A DNA stretch of 64,000 bases, from contig JARCOQ010000011.1 of the NCBI GenBank assembly GCA_029207755.1, forward strand, positions 26,477,712-26,541,711, written 5' to 3'. This DNA comes from Chamaea fasciata (lineage: Eukaryota > Chordata > Aves > Passeriformes > Sylviidae). The translations under genes and the position numbers were made by a program. This document shows, piece by piece, positions 52,601-64,000 of the stretch. The stretch's first letter is position 1; each line of letters begins with the position of its first letter. Under the pieces are notes generated by a model that made no database searches, was not told the DNA's origin, and saw only the letters and a list, made by a program, of their open reading frames with translations.

Positions 52601-54173
52601 CAGAAAAAAAGTGCTATTTTTTCCAAAACAACACACCTTCATTACCACTATCTCAGAGAAATAGTTTTTCCTTTATATTTTAGTGACACAATTGTTCTTG
52701 CTAAAAGACGTAAAAGCAGGTTTCAGTACTTGTGTTAAAGCTACAGTATTTGAAAATAAGCTGATGAAGAGCTCAAAGATCAGGATGAGAATGGAAAATA
52801 TTTTTATTTCTATACAAAATTACTGCTGCAGTGGAAGAAGACATTTCAAACTATCTTCTAACCAAGGACTTTTATGCTCCTATCCTCAATATCTTTGAAT
52901 CTGAACTTCATTTTATCTTCCAGCTAAGTCTGATTCAGTTCCCCTCTAAAGGACAGAAAAACTTTCCATTAGTTTCACTGTGGGCTAAGTGAGGTGTCAT
53001 GCACAAGGTGATAAATGAGCATTTACAGAATCAGATATGAGCATTCCTGAGTCACAAAGGGATGATATGGTAATATATAGCACCCGATGGGAATGCTGAG
53101 CACCTGGAGAATGATTTTCATGAGGATGTGTCCTACCTTCCAGCTGGGACTGTCTCCTCTGAGGTCATAATTGTGTAAACACAGCCACACCAGCCTTACA
53201 CAAACTACCCCACAGCAAGACAGTGATGAAATGACAGCACAGAAAGTGAGGTACCCAGAAAACGAGCGGGTGCTTGGTTCTGCACTGCAGAATGAAGCCT
53301 TAACCATTTCAACCTCCTCTTGGCCCAGGAGAATATCTGCATATTTGAAAGGTTATTTTAAAAAATCAACTTGTCCTCTATATTCTATAAAGGTATCTCT
53401 TTAATTCAGCACGGTAGAGCCAACTGTGTAATGAGGCACTTCTCCTTTCATACTTTTTAAATAATACTTTCCCAAGCTATGGGTAAAAAGGTCTTGATCT
53501 GCAGAAGATAAGGGTAGCAGATTGTCCAGTAATATGGATCATTTTTCTTGCCTGTCTGGAAGTTTTATTAGAACGCTAGATCCTCCACAGAGCAAAGGAA
53601 ACGACAGGGAAAGCATCAACAGCATTCTCCAGTGCCTGCTGAGGTCCTAAGCCTTTAAATATTTCAGGCAGCACCTCTGATTCAGAATGGAAATGGACAA
53701 ATGAAAACATGAACTGAGTTCTTCAGGATGGGAGTTGCGGGAAGAGCTCAAGATGAGATTTATCAGGGTATGGAATAGGTTTCTAGTGGAAAGTTATGGC
53801 AAATTAGCCGGAATATAGTACTCAGATATATGGCAGGAGGCAATTCCGGAGAGTTATGGCAATAAGCAAAGTAGCCTCCAGGACTTTTTCATCTGGACAG
53901 TTTGGGAATGAGTCTGTGATTGGTTTCTCTCATGGCACAGTCTGCAGATGGTAAGCAAGGAGAAAAAAGTCAATATTATTTTTTTAAAAGTGTTCCCATT
54001 ATTTTGCTCTCTGGCCAGTACTCATTACTGTATAAGTCAAGTTTGCCACTTACTCTATAGCACCCTGGAAACAATTTTGGTTGCAGAAACAACCACCACC
54101 TCCTGGAGGTGGTGACAGGAAAGCGGGGCAGAATCAGGAGGGAAAGACCAAAACTGCTCATCTCATCATTCCT

Positions 54174-54188
54174 CCCCCCCCCCCCCCC
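54174..54188. repeat. Poly(C) run, C15
   Basis: Fifteen consecutive C residues, unusual in this AT-rich window. Such runs are error-prone in sequencing, so the exact length may be wrong. Confidence 0.93.
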
Positions 54189-55387
54189 TTGCTATAAGAG
54201 CACTCAGCTCAAGAGAACTTTTTTTTTGAGGCCACATTCAATCTGCTGCAGTTTTAAAAGTCTCAAGTGATGGGGAATATCTTCTCACTGCTTACTGGGT
54301 AGTTGGAGTGTGTCAGTTCCAACTAATAAATACCTGGTTTGACAGTGACATTTACAAGTCTCCTGCTCCACTGAGCTCAGTGCACAAGTTAACACTCACA
54401 TCCCAGAGTCAGTTCCTTAATTGTCTTGTCCTTCCCCCAAAGATTTGTCAGATCTTCTGATGATGCCCCAGACAGATGGGGTACACCAGTGAAGGAGGTT
54501 TTGCCTTCAACAAGAGTTTCTGGGTTCCTGAGGACTTGACGCAGCACGAGGAAGTGACTCAGCAGCGGTTTCAGTTCTTGTTCCTCCAATCCCCACAAGA
54601 TTTTCCTTAAAATCCATTTGCTTGAGGGATATTCAACTTTTACATCACACACTCAACAGAAAGAAAGAAGCAAAATCCTCACTCGAACAATGTTCTGTAT
54701 TATTGAAGGCAGTTTGGGGGAAAGATCTTGTATCTAGGACAGGGTAGAATATAAATTAACATGAAAGGACAAGAGGAAGTTTAACACAGTGTATGGAATC
54801 CAGGATTTTTTCGTAACTAAATTATTGCTTCTTAAAGAGACGTGGACTCTTTCTCCTTCTTCACAGATTTTCCACTAAATTTTTTTTATTAGCAGTCACA
54901 AGACAGGGAGAAAAGAGAGCAAAAGATCCTATGGCTCTTTATTTGCACCTTCTCTTCTATCTCCTTCACGAAACATTTTAGGGGAAGAAATAAATATAAA
55001 TTTCATACTTGTGGAATGATACCTTCTTTATATGCAGAAATTAGTTATAAATCCTTCCAAAGTAAATCCTTATGATCTATCAAATTACTGTATTAAAAAT
55101 CATCATAAAAATATCTTTCTATGTGAGACTCTCAAATACATGAAATGTAAATTAATTCTCAGAAAACCAGCCTGAATGAATGCATTAAGCCTATTCCGTG
55201 GGTGGTTATACAGACACTTTGAAAATTTTTTGTTCATATCTTCAATCACCTATGGTGGCACAACAGTAAAACCTTCAAGCCCTCCATCTCATTTGCTGCA
55301 ACCGTGGCACAGAAATCAGACAGGAGACTTTGGAACAAAAATAATCAGAGATTACATTAAAATATTTTATTCCTGGGCACCTGAAGT

Positions 55388-55403
55388 AAAAAAAAAAAAA
55401 AAA
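55388..55403. repeat. Poly(A) run
   Basis: Sixteen A residues in unique DNA. Confidence 0.9.
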
Positions 55404-56129
55404 TCCACAAAAGACTCAATATGTTGTTTGATCAAATAACTGTTTAGAGATAGATGCAGAAGGGAGCATCTCTATTTACCTTGAGAAAGCTATCCAGCAT
55501 ACATAAAATCAAGGTGAAAAAAATATCTACTAGCACTAATGCACAATACTACCAAAATGTCTGAAAATGCACTTTCCTGGAATATTTAATACTTTATCTA
55601 AAGGTAGGCAGGTGGTTCAGACAGGGGCCTGCCAGTGTTTTCATTCACTTAAATGATGGAAGACTGTGCCCATGTGAAATTTACAATGTACATTAAACCA
55701 TCAAGGGTAACAACATTCTTGAAGCCAGAATTAAGATTCAAAATGATCGTGATAAATTTGAAAGATGGTCAAGATTCAACGAGATGACATTGGGCAGGTG
55801 GCAATGTCCTGTTCAGGCTCACAAGAGTAGAGCAGGACAATTTGGTTTGTGAACAGTGCAGGACTGTGGCAGGAGTGCAGATCTCATCTTGCTGTTTGGT
55901 AACACCACAGGCATACACAAAACATGGGAGGTTATTATTCTTTGGTGCTTGGCACTCGTAAAAATCTCAGCCAGAGAACATCACTCAAGACTAAAGTATC
56001 TTGAAAAAAAAAAACCCAAACCAAAAATCTAAACAAAACATGCGGATAAATTGGCAGGAGTTGAGAAGCACCAAGCGCAACAGGAGTTTTAGCAAACATC
56101 TCTGCATAAAGGCAGAATAAGTTGCAGCT

Positions 56130-56189
56130 TTTGTTTGTTTGTTTCTAGAAAAGAGAGAGAGAGAGAGAAAGAGAGGAAGAAGAGAGATG
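56130..56189. repeat. (TTTG)n and (GA)n compound microsatellite
   Basis: Three to four TTTG units followed, after ctagaaaa, by an imperfect GA-rich tract to about 56189. The GA part is purine-only on the plus strand and probably length-variable. Confidence 0.9.
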
Positions 56190-59100
56190 GGAATAATTAC
56201 AATTTTGATAGTGAGAGTACATTTTTAATCTATACTCCATTAAATATCTAAAGATGCAACTGAGGACAAACCAACCCCACAAGGCTGAAGATTGTGATCA
56301 GTTTATTTTGCTTAGCAGATATACAAAATGAGTTTAAAACCAAACAGCCACAAGTGCAAGATAAAAATTGTAACTCAGTCCTTGCTCAAGACATTTTTCT
56401 GTACTGTGTTTTACTTCCGAGAAACACCACAGTACTTGTGCAGAGCAACAAGGAAGGAAAACAGTGAACTGACATTAATCATACATTATTCTCCACTTCA
56501 AATGTCCAAAAAATTATCTACATTATTCACCAGGTTTGACATTTGCCACAATAGTAAGACAAAGACTATTCTTTCCTTTTTGTGACTCAACCTACAAAAC
56601 CTCTCTCATTGCTGAGGACAAGACACGAGAATTAAGATTACATCCAGCCTCAAAAAACATGCTCCACAAAATTCTCCCCAGCTGTTCTTTCCCACACTTC
56701 TGGCACACTATATAGGCTAAGAGCTTTTAGATGCTGAATCTCATGTAATGCTGTTAACAGCAATAACTACCTCTGCTGACATATTTTAAGGAATTTGCAG
56801 TCAGAGTTAATAATGGTAAAGAGTATTAGGTTTGAAAAAAAAAAAAGTTTGAGCTAACACTCCAAGGTGGGGGCTTTTTTCCATTTTTCAAACATGTCTG
56901 ATTTGTATATTAAACAGTGGCATTGACTAAAGAGTGGAAAACTTGTACCCTCAGTGGTGGAAATGTAAATGGTATTCATCTTTAGATCTAAGCAAATTAA
57001 AATGCATAATTCCTGTGGGCTCTCATAATTAGATATTTAAGGTGGATTTTGGAGCCAAATATTAAGCACAGACCTGCTTTAGTAGCTGTCATAACCACTG
57101 AGTGCTAAGGCAGAAGGTATTCAAAAGATACAGATAGCATTTAGGAATTTTGGTCTTAATGAAAAGCTATGGGATTGACAACTTGAGTACAATTCCTCTG
57201 GAAACATCTCTACCTTCTGGTGGAATTTTGGAAAACCTTTTCCGGGGTGTCTCAGTGGTTTATAGAGTGCCTGTTTGGGCTGAGCAACACCAAGTTCTTT
57301 GTTAATTAACCTTTTCAAACACATCATTTAAACACAGAACAAGTATTTGCAATCTTGGTTTTGCTGAGCATTAACTCCAAGCAAGTGACATGCTGTTGGT
57401 GTGAAAAGGCAAGACTGGGAAGCAGTTGTTCAGAAAATTAGAAAATTCTGAAGAGGAAAGAGAATACCAGGGAGTGACTCTGGCTAGGATCACAGAGTTT
57501 TGCCTAGGGAAATTAAATAATGGGAAGTTATGGGGAAAGGTCGAAGGATGAATGACTACATGGCAAAAGAGAATAAAAACACAGGATGCATTCAGAGCTG
57601 CCTTCTGAAATACACTTCCTGCTTCTTCTGCTCAGGAAAACGCTGTCGTTTTACCAGAAATCAAACTTCTGTCACTCACATGCCTCTTGGCCACAATAGA
57701 GAGGTCCAAGCAGTATTTATGCTGCACATGCTGGTATTTTATGCTGCCTGAGCTATTTATTACCTTCATTATCAGGACACTGCCAGAAGTACTAAAATAG
57801 AAGCTATTCAGCCTAATATTCAGCTTTCTGTGGGCCCTTCCTCAGAGCAAGGATCTGTGTGTTTTTTAATGTCTGATCCCAGTCCCTGGTGCAGCCTGGC
57901 CCGTGCTGCTGGTCTCAGCTGCTGGGGGTTGGTGATGGCATTTCCTGAAAGGAATTTCTGCCCAGTTTGGATGTGGATGAAAATTTTCTACGGACTGAGC
58001 ACTGGAAATCCCTTAAAGGAGCAAAAATCCCTGAAGGAAGTAGAAATGCCTCTTCTGAGCTTTCCTTGCCTACATTTATCCTATTTCCTTCTCTTATTTC
58101 TATGCCTTTTGCTTTCCTGCGGTCTCTCACAGTAACGGAGCTGGATGATCTCCCATGGCAGGCACAGGCTCTGAGCAAAGCACGCTGAATATTGCAGTGT
58201 CTCTATTGAAAGGACTCCTAGTAACCAAAAAAATACACCTAAAGAATGTCATTGAAGCATCTGTCGTGCCTCCCTGGATCGCTGCAGAGCAGACCTGACC
58301 ATAACACTGGGTTTCTTCACAGCAATATTTGTGGGCAAAGCACATATTAAAAAGAAAAGCACATCTTTTTAAATAAAAGCATAATAAATATTAAAACAAA
58401 CAATCAAAGAAACAATAAGCTCTTCTCTCACGAAAACAGTTTGGGGAACAAACTTCTTGGATGCCTCCCTGTGTTAGTGAAGTTTCTCTTGAAAGGAAGC
58501 TTTGAGCCAGGCACAACAATCTTGCTTCATTTCAAAGCTTTCCCTATGGAAAACACATCACTTGGTCTTGTTTAAGGGGCCAATTCAGCAAGAGAGAAAG
58601 TGAGGCCAAGCAGAATGGTAAACAATTCCTTTCACACCTGAAATAGAGATTTGCTGTTGAACTGGATAAAGCAAAAGTGGGGCATCAGAGCTGCTCACAG
58701 TTATCAGCCCCCCCCAGGCACACACTCTGTGGTGTTCAGTGACAGCCTCTCAGGGGACACAGGCCAAGCAAACGAGGCTGTTTTGTGAGCCAAAATCCCC
58801 CTCAGCACTGGCACTGCCCATGCCTCACCTGAAGCAAAAAAAGCTGCTTTTGTTGTAATGCATATTCACTCATTTTGAATTGTTTCCTAAGTCACCTTCT
58901 TGATCCTGGTGCATCCTGCCTGCCATTCCCACTCCTGTCCTGTGAAAAGATGGAAAAAACATAGTGACCAAAGCAAATTCTGTTCTCAGCTTTGTCCAGC
59001 ACCACGTGTAGGCTTCATTTAAACCTATGCCATGGTGGTATTTGGCACAATGTTTTCCTGGTGTTTATTTTCTTCCCCTTGGCCAAGTGGAGCTTCAGTG

Positions 59101-59699
59101 TCCTATCTCCAGGATCATCCCCATGTGCTCACCTGTTTCTCCCCAAACCTTTGGGACATCAGCTTTTCAGAGAAAGTGCTCTCCTTTTTTAGGTCTGCTT
59201 TACTGTAGGACCATTCAAATGATGTGACCTGAGGTAGTGGAGGATAAACTGAGAGTTGAATTGACTGCTTCTCTTTCCTTTATTTTATATCTTCTCCATT
59301 TAAAATTTTTTTAAATACACCCAGAGCTTGAATGTCACCCTACTGAAGAGGAAATATTAGCAAATAATGTGAATTTAGGTACTTAAGCAAAGCATCTACA
59401 ATAACATTGTAATGACTGAACCAATATTCTGCAATCCTTAGAATTAGTGAAGATAATTAAAATGTTATTTTAAACAGACTGAAATACTAATTATTGCTTT
59501 AGCTGAGATTCCATTTTTAGCAAGTTATATTTAACATTTCATAAGAAAGCAAATGCAAGAGGTATCATTCATATCTACTTAGTGGGGTAGCAGTAAATTC
59601 AATTTGTCAGTAAGGTATTCAATTTAATACAAAGTGAGCCAGTACATTTAGTAGAAGAAAACTTCTTGCCTTTTCTGAAGGCCAAAGAAACCAGAAGTA

Positions 59700-59730
59700 A
59701 AAGAAAAAAAAAAAAAAAAAAGGAAAAAAA
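59700..59730. repeat. A-rich run
   Basis: About eighteen A residues, gg, then eight more A. There is no retroelement body beside it that I recognise. Confidence 0.9.
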
Positions 59731-62700
59731 ACTCTATTACAGCTCAAATTCAAAGCAGCAGATTACAAGATTTTTCTCTCTACCCAATACAGAAACTCAA
59801 ATAAATAAAAAACTAAATATCAACAAGAAAATCTGACACAGGCTGCCAGTTCTTTCCCCATCCACTAAACTAAATCATCCCTTGTGTTTGACGACTCCAA
59901 GGAGCAAACCAGTTTTCTTTGCAACCTAAAGATCTGAAGAAGATTGCCTGTAGAGTAAGGAATGTCTGAGACATTTGACAATTTCCCCCATGACTTGTAC
60001 TCAAATATTTTTGCCTTGAACAAGAGAGTACTGGAAAGAGAGCATTTGTGGAATTACAGAAGGTTGCAGCTACTCACTCTTCCAACACCAGCTTAACCTG
60101 TTTACTCAAGACCTCTGAGGACTGGGATTACTCCTGTCAGCAGGAGTTACAGACACTTAAGAACAGGAAGAACAGAAACTCTCAACCTTTGCAAGCCAAC
60201 CTCATCTGTCTCTCGACCAGGACTTGCCCAGACCCTACGACCTAAAGCCCCAGTGCAGCACTCCTCGCATGGAAACTAATGCCAGGCAAAGAGGAATCCT
60301 CCCTAGCAGTACCCTACGGCTGTGCTCCCTCGAAATCCTTACCCTCATTAAACCAGATTTCCTTAGAAGAGCTTTTGTCCCCAAAGAGCCTCCTCCATCT
60401 CAGATGGGAGCTCAGAACATTTGGGAAGTGCAGCAGGCTGTTCTTTGGAAGGTCGTGCCCCACAAACTGTTTTTTTGAATCTTGCCTGCAAATTCCTTGT
60501 CACCGTTCAAAACTCTTTCTGTGCAGCTGGTCAGGTTAAATTCTTCCCAAAACTTCTACTGTTTTCTTCCTCTTGCTCCTATTTCTTTGCTGTTGCTTGC
60601 GGTCTCTCTTGTTCCTGGCTTTGTAGCAACCATGCACCAGTCACCTCTTGGGGTTTTCTTGGTGATGCATCTTACTGTCATTTAATTTTGGCTTTTGAAG
60701 TACGTACCTTAAATTTGATAAAAACTCAGACCAGCCAGTGTTTTGGGAGCAGAGCTCACTGGATAGGGCTTGGGTCTTCAAAGACCTGGATTCCTCTCCT
60801 GTCCCCAGACCAGGCACACTCAGCACCTGTGGATAAATAGTATCTTTGCCTATTTGGCATTAATTTTCAAACCTTTTTTAGATTAAGATCATCCATTCCC
60901 ATGTGCTTGTGCAGAACCTGCTATGATGTGACCCTGATTTCACTTGAGTTTATTTTTGTATGAAGGAGTAACTAGACTTCAGAGGGGAAACAAAGGCTGA
61001 AATCAGTAGAACAACTGGCAGTTCCTATTACACAATAATAAAATTGAATCTCATAATACACACTAATTTTTTAGCCAGTTCTTTAAGACCTAGTCAAAAA
61101 TTATCTCCTATTGTAGTCTCTAGAGGAAATCTAGCAAATAACCCCAGTTTTCTAAAACCAGAGGAAGCAGGAGGTGTAAAAAAAAAAGAAGTGATGTATA
61201 TTGAGACAAGGAACCAAGTTCATTTTCTTATTCTTGGAAGAGTGCAGTGATGTTCTTCCAGGTTTAGAGATTATTTACTTTTTGAAATATGTTTTAAAGA
61301 GTGTATTATAGTCATACTCACAATTGGCCTCAGAGAAGGACACGTACTTGGAGCTTGTTCAGGGTAATTTAATCAATCTTATACAAAAAAGCAACAGCCA
61401 ACCATTACGGCCCAAGTCAATACTAAAATGATTTCCCAAAACTCATTTCAAAGTCACTTCCAGGAATCAAGTGGTGGCTTTGAAACACTGAGGCTCAACA
61501 ATAAATTTAATTTTCTCTAAAGTCTGTAATTGAGCTTTTTTAAAATAAAAATTATGGTTTACTGCCATCTCCTTTAATAAAATACTTTGCTTTGGGTGGC
61601 ATGTCATTATGTTCCTGGTAACTCCTCATTTTTTAACATAAATCAATATATTTGGTATGGTTGGTACCACCCCACAATGACAAGCACTACTAACACAGCT
61701 CATTTTGTAGAGGCAAAACAAACACATGGCATATATTTAATCTGCCTGCCTACCTACCAGATGGAGAAAAGAAGGGCCAAGACACTGATGGAGTAACTGT
61801 TTAACCACATCAGCTTGGTGACTTATTTATAAACACAAATAAAGTCCACCTGCACCTTTGGGAACTCACCATGTTTTCTCCCAGCTTCTGGAAGTGCATG
61901 GTGGTCAATATTCTGTTTACAGATGAGACAGATACCTGATATGATCATGACATAACAAGGAAATTACATCTTTGTGACTACTGGCTCACCTGGATACCTG
62001 TGCCATAACTACTTGAGAGCTAAACTGTTCCATTTCATGCACTGACAATACCTCTGATTAATTTAAAAATTCTCATGTTTTGATGAATTTTTCTTGTAAG
62101 TTCCATAAATATATCACAAGTACCTCATAGCTATTTCACAGACAGCATCACTTAGCTCAGCAAGACGTTTATTCAGGTACAGCCAATGGATATTTTGACA
62201 CTTTCTCCTCCACAGGATAAAGGTTTGCTCATTGACAAAAGGTGTGCCAGATTTTGTCTGGGCACTTCAGCTCCTGTTTAAATCAATGAAATTATTTTGT
62301 GGGATAAAAGGAACCCAGAGGAGCAGAGAACGGCAGTTGTTTTTCTCAGAATACCTGGTGTGGGAGAGGGCTTGGATCCTGTAGCACTGTTGACTTGTTG
62401 ATATTTGTCTGGAAAAGGGGGCAAATGCAACTCTTGGAAGAAAGCAGAGTTACTCCCTGCCTAGTCCGTGTCACTGGGCTGTCACTTATGCGAGCTATCT
62501 AAACAATCCTCACCTGCTCTACAAATCAGAGAAATCGGACTCAAGGGGAATATTAGGGAACAAGAAGAGGAGGGAGATGGATTGGAGGGAACAATTGGGA
62601 TCATAAACAACCAAAAATCCCATTTTTTTTTCCAGGACTGTAGGAGTGCCAGTATTTCCCTGTCTCAGTAAATGTGTTCAGGAACATCCTGCATATTTTT

Positions 62701-62874
62701 TAAATTCCTCTGTTGAATTATGGATTTTGTCTGTCACTGCTTCAATTTTTTTTTTTATTTTCTGTCCTATTTGGTTTTGGTTTGGTTTTTGTGGGCTTTT
62801 GGTGGGTAATGGAAGGAGTGAAAAGTGAAAAAGAGGATAGGAAGAAGAAAAAATCTTCAATGATCCATTGCAGA

Positions 62875-62950
62875 TATTACTAATATTGTTATTACTAATT
62901 ACTATATTACTATACTAATTACTATAATAATTACTAATATAGTATAGTAA
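62875..62950. repeat. ATTACTA-type AT repeat with an inverted repeat
   Basis: About 76 bases built of ATTACTA/ATTACTATA variants, almost pure A/T. It contains a perfect 10-bp inverted repeat: ttactatact (62907-62916) and agtatagtaa (62941-62950), with weaker pairing extending inwards. It could extrude as a cruciform. It is most simply a decayed AT simple repeat; terminal features of a MITE were not seen. Confidence 0.85.
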
Positions 62951-63048
62951 GATCACCATAAACTCTACTTATAACTTTAACTCCAGAAAAAAACCAAGAA
63001 CAAAATTTTTTGTCTGTTTTCCTAATTTTTCTGGTGTTCATTTAGGGA

Positions 63049-63062
63049 AAAAAAAAAAAAAC
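63049..63062. repeat. Poly(A) run
   Basis: About fourteen A residues followed by cccac and a second A run near 63068. Confidence 0.88.
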
Positions 63063-64000
63063 CCACAAAAAAAAATTGAAATATCAAAGTAAATATGATA
63101 CCAAAATAAGCTGCAAATTTTTTTAAAAAAATTACCTTTAGATCTACTTACCCAAGCATTTGATGCATTTCCTACTGCATAGCCTTTTAATAAGCATTGG
63201 TTTTCGATAAAAATTGTAATTTAAGCAGAATTTAGGGGGCTGGTGGAGAAAGCATCGGGTGAGGTTCTGTGGGCTTTGCTTTGCAGACAGCAGCACCAGA
63301 CCATCACTGTTGTTGCTTCTGGCCTAAAACCCATGAGCCAATGAATCACAGTGATGGTGCTGCTGCCAAGTCAATTAGCAGCATATAATCCAGGAGAAAG
63401 AATTAATTATCACATATTCACCTTCTGCCTTGACATCTGTGGAACTTTCTATTGGGTCATTTACCTGTGCTGGACTCTTTGGGTGTTTCACCCAAATCAC
63501 TCCATCTCTGGCCTGGGGATTCAGAAATCCACAGAAACAAAGCCTTTGGCTCTTTTAAATTTCCTAACTTGTGTACTTCGGCTGACAATGGATACAGGGT
63601 GTGTAAGGATTTGACACCAAGTTTTCCCTTCCCTAGCTACAGATATGTGAGGCAGGATGTTACTGGGACCAAGGGAGCAGCTCCAGAATCCTGCTTGGAC
63701 CTCTGGGAGACCTCTCAATTTCTTGTTCCAAACTCCAGAAAAAAAATTATCTAGTGCTCCTAAGCCTCTGCTCTTGATGAAGATACATTATTGCGACTTT
63801 ACTATTCATAAGGACACCACAAATTTTTCCTCTTTAAAAGAAGCATTTATATTTTATTTCTTTATGGGTTTTGCACAAAGCTCCCTATGGTGAGCTCAAG
63901 CAAAGTGAGGAGTGAGCAGGATATGCAAGGGTTCTGTCCCCTCTCAGATCCAATAAATGGATCTATAACAGATGGCTAATCACAAAGATAACTATTAACC

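Larger units (their letters stand above)
45757..54173. other. No gene seen; unique AT-rich DNA
   Basis: No gene or transposon end was recognised. Frames reach 117 codons (48454-48807, minus) and 112 codons (46291-46629, minus) without domains. A 12-bp palindrome ggtgtatacacc sits at 50307-50318, followed by an 8-bp inverted repeat at 50328-50347. The sequence ggtttgggtttgggttgg near 47818 is a (GGGTTT) variant and not the vertebrate telomere unit. Confidence 0.5.
54189..64000. other. No gene seen; unique AT-rich DNA with simple repeats
   Basis: The last 10 kb has no supported gene. The longest frame is 139 codons (60421-60840, plus); it overlaps three other frames and shows no motif. Simple repeats are listed separately. 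A stretch at 58180-58350 with 'gtgcctccctggatcgctgc' is slightly CpG-richer, without identification. The right edge (63900-64000) shows nothing recognisable. Confidence 0.5.

Noticed and set aside
60421..60840. 139-codon plus-strand frame
   Set aside because: Several overlapping frames of similar quality exist here and none shows a motif.

Overview
This window looks like nuclear DNA from a bird, possibly a songbird. Three segments carry the 3' end of CR1, the dominant bird retrotransposon. One 569 bp segment matches a solo LTR of a type I know from songbird genomes. Base composition is mostly AT-rich and CpG-poor. The species, chromosome and nearest gene cannot be read from the sequence.

No protein-coding gene is supported. 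The open frames are short (longest about 157 codons), occur on both strands, overlap one another, and show no chain of exons or recognisable domain. The exceptions are a decayed reverse transcriptase remnant and two unexplained candidates. No tRNA, rRNA, snRNA or CRISPR array was seen. The window is best read as a gene desert or the inside of a very long intron. Bacterial features such as operons and ribosome binding sites do not apply.

Layout: 1-211 is a CR1 3' end cut by the left edge. From 212 to about 14.5 kb is mostly unique DNA with a 26-bp tandem duplication and simple repeats. An (AAT)n array at 14.5 kb is followed by a short CpG cluster (15.0-15.1 kb). A MIR-like SINE lies at 18.0 kb and a possible small exon or conserved element at 18.9 kb. 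A second young-type CR1 end is at 19.7 kb and a much older, reptile-type CR1 end at 23.8 kb. A second (AAT)n array is at 25.4 kb and the RT remnant at 26.8-27.1 kb. The solo LTR at 29.8-30.4 kb directly abuts a second MIR-like fragment. A third CR1 end is at 32.4 kb, next to a small CpG-rich patch (32.65-32.92 kb). A purine-biased minisatellite is at 38.8 kb, and a cysteine-containing 144-codon open frame at 45.3-45.8 kb. The last 18 kb holds simple repeats, a C15 run, a perfect hairpin and an AT palindrome.

The genes-working-together question does not arise here. What the window records is a layered repeat history: MIR and RT remnants, then the old CR1, then avian CR1, then the LTR. A few stretches could be regulatory or exonic, but only comparison with other genomes can test that. 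I did not find a previously undescribed system.
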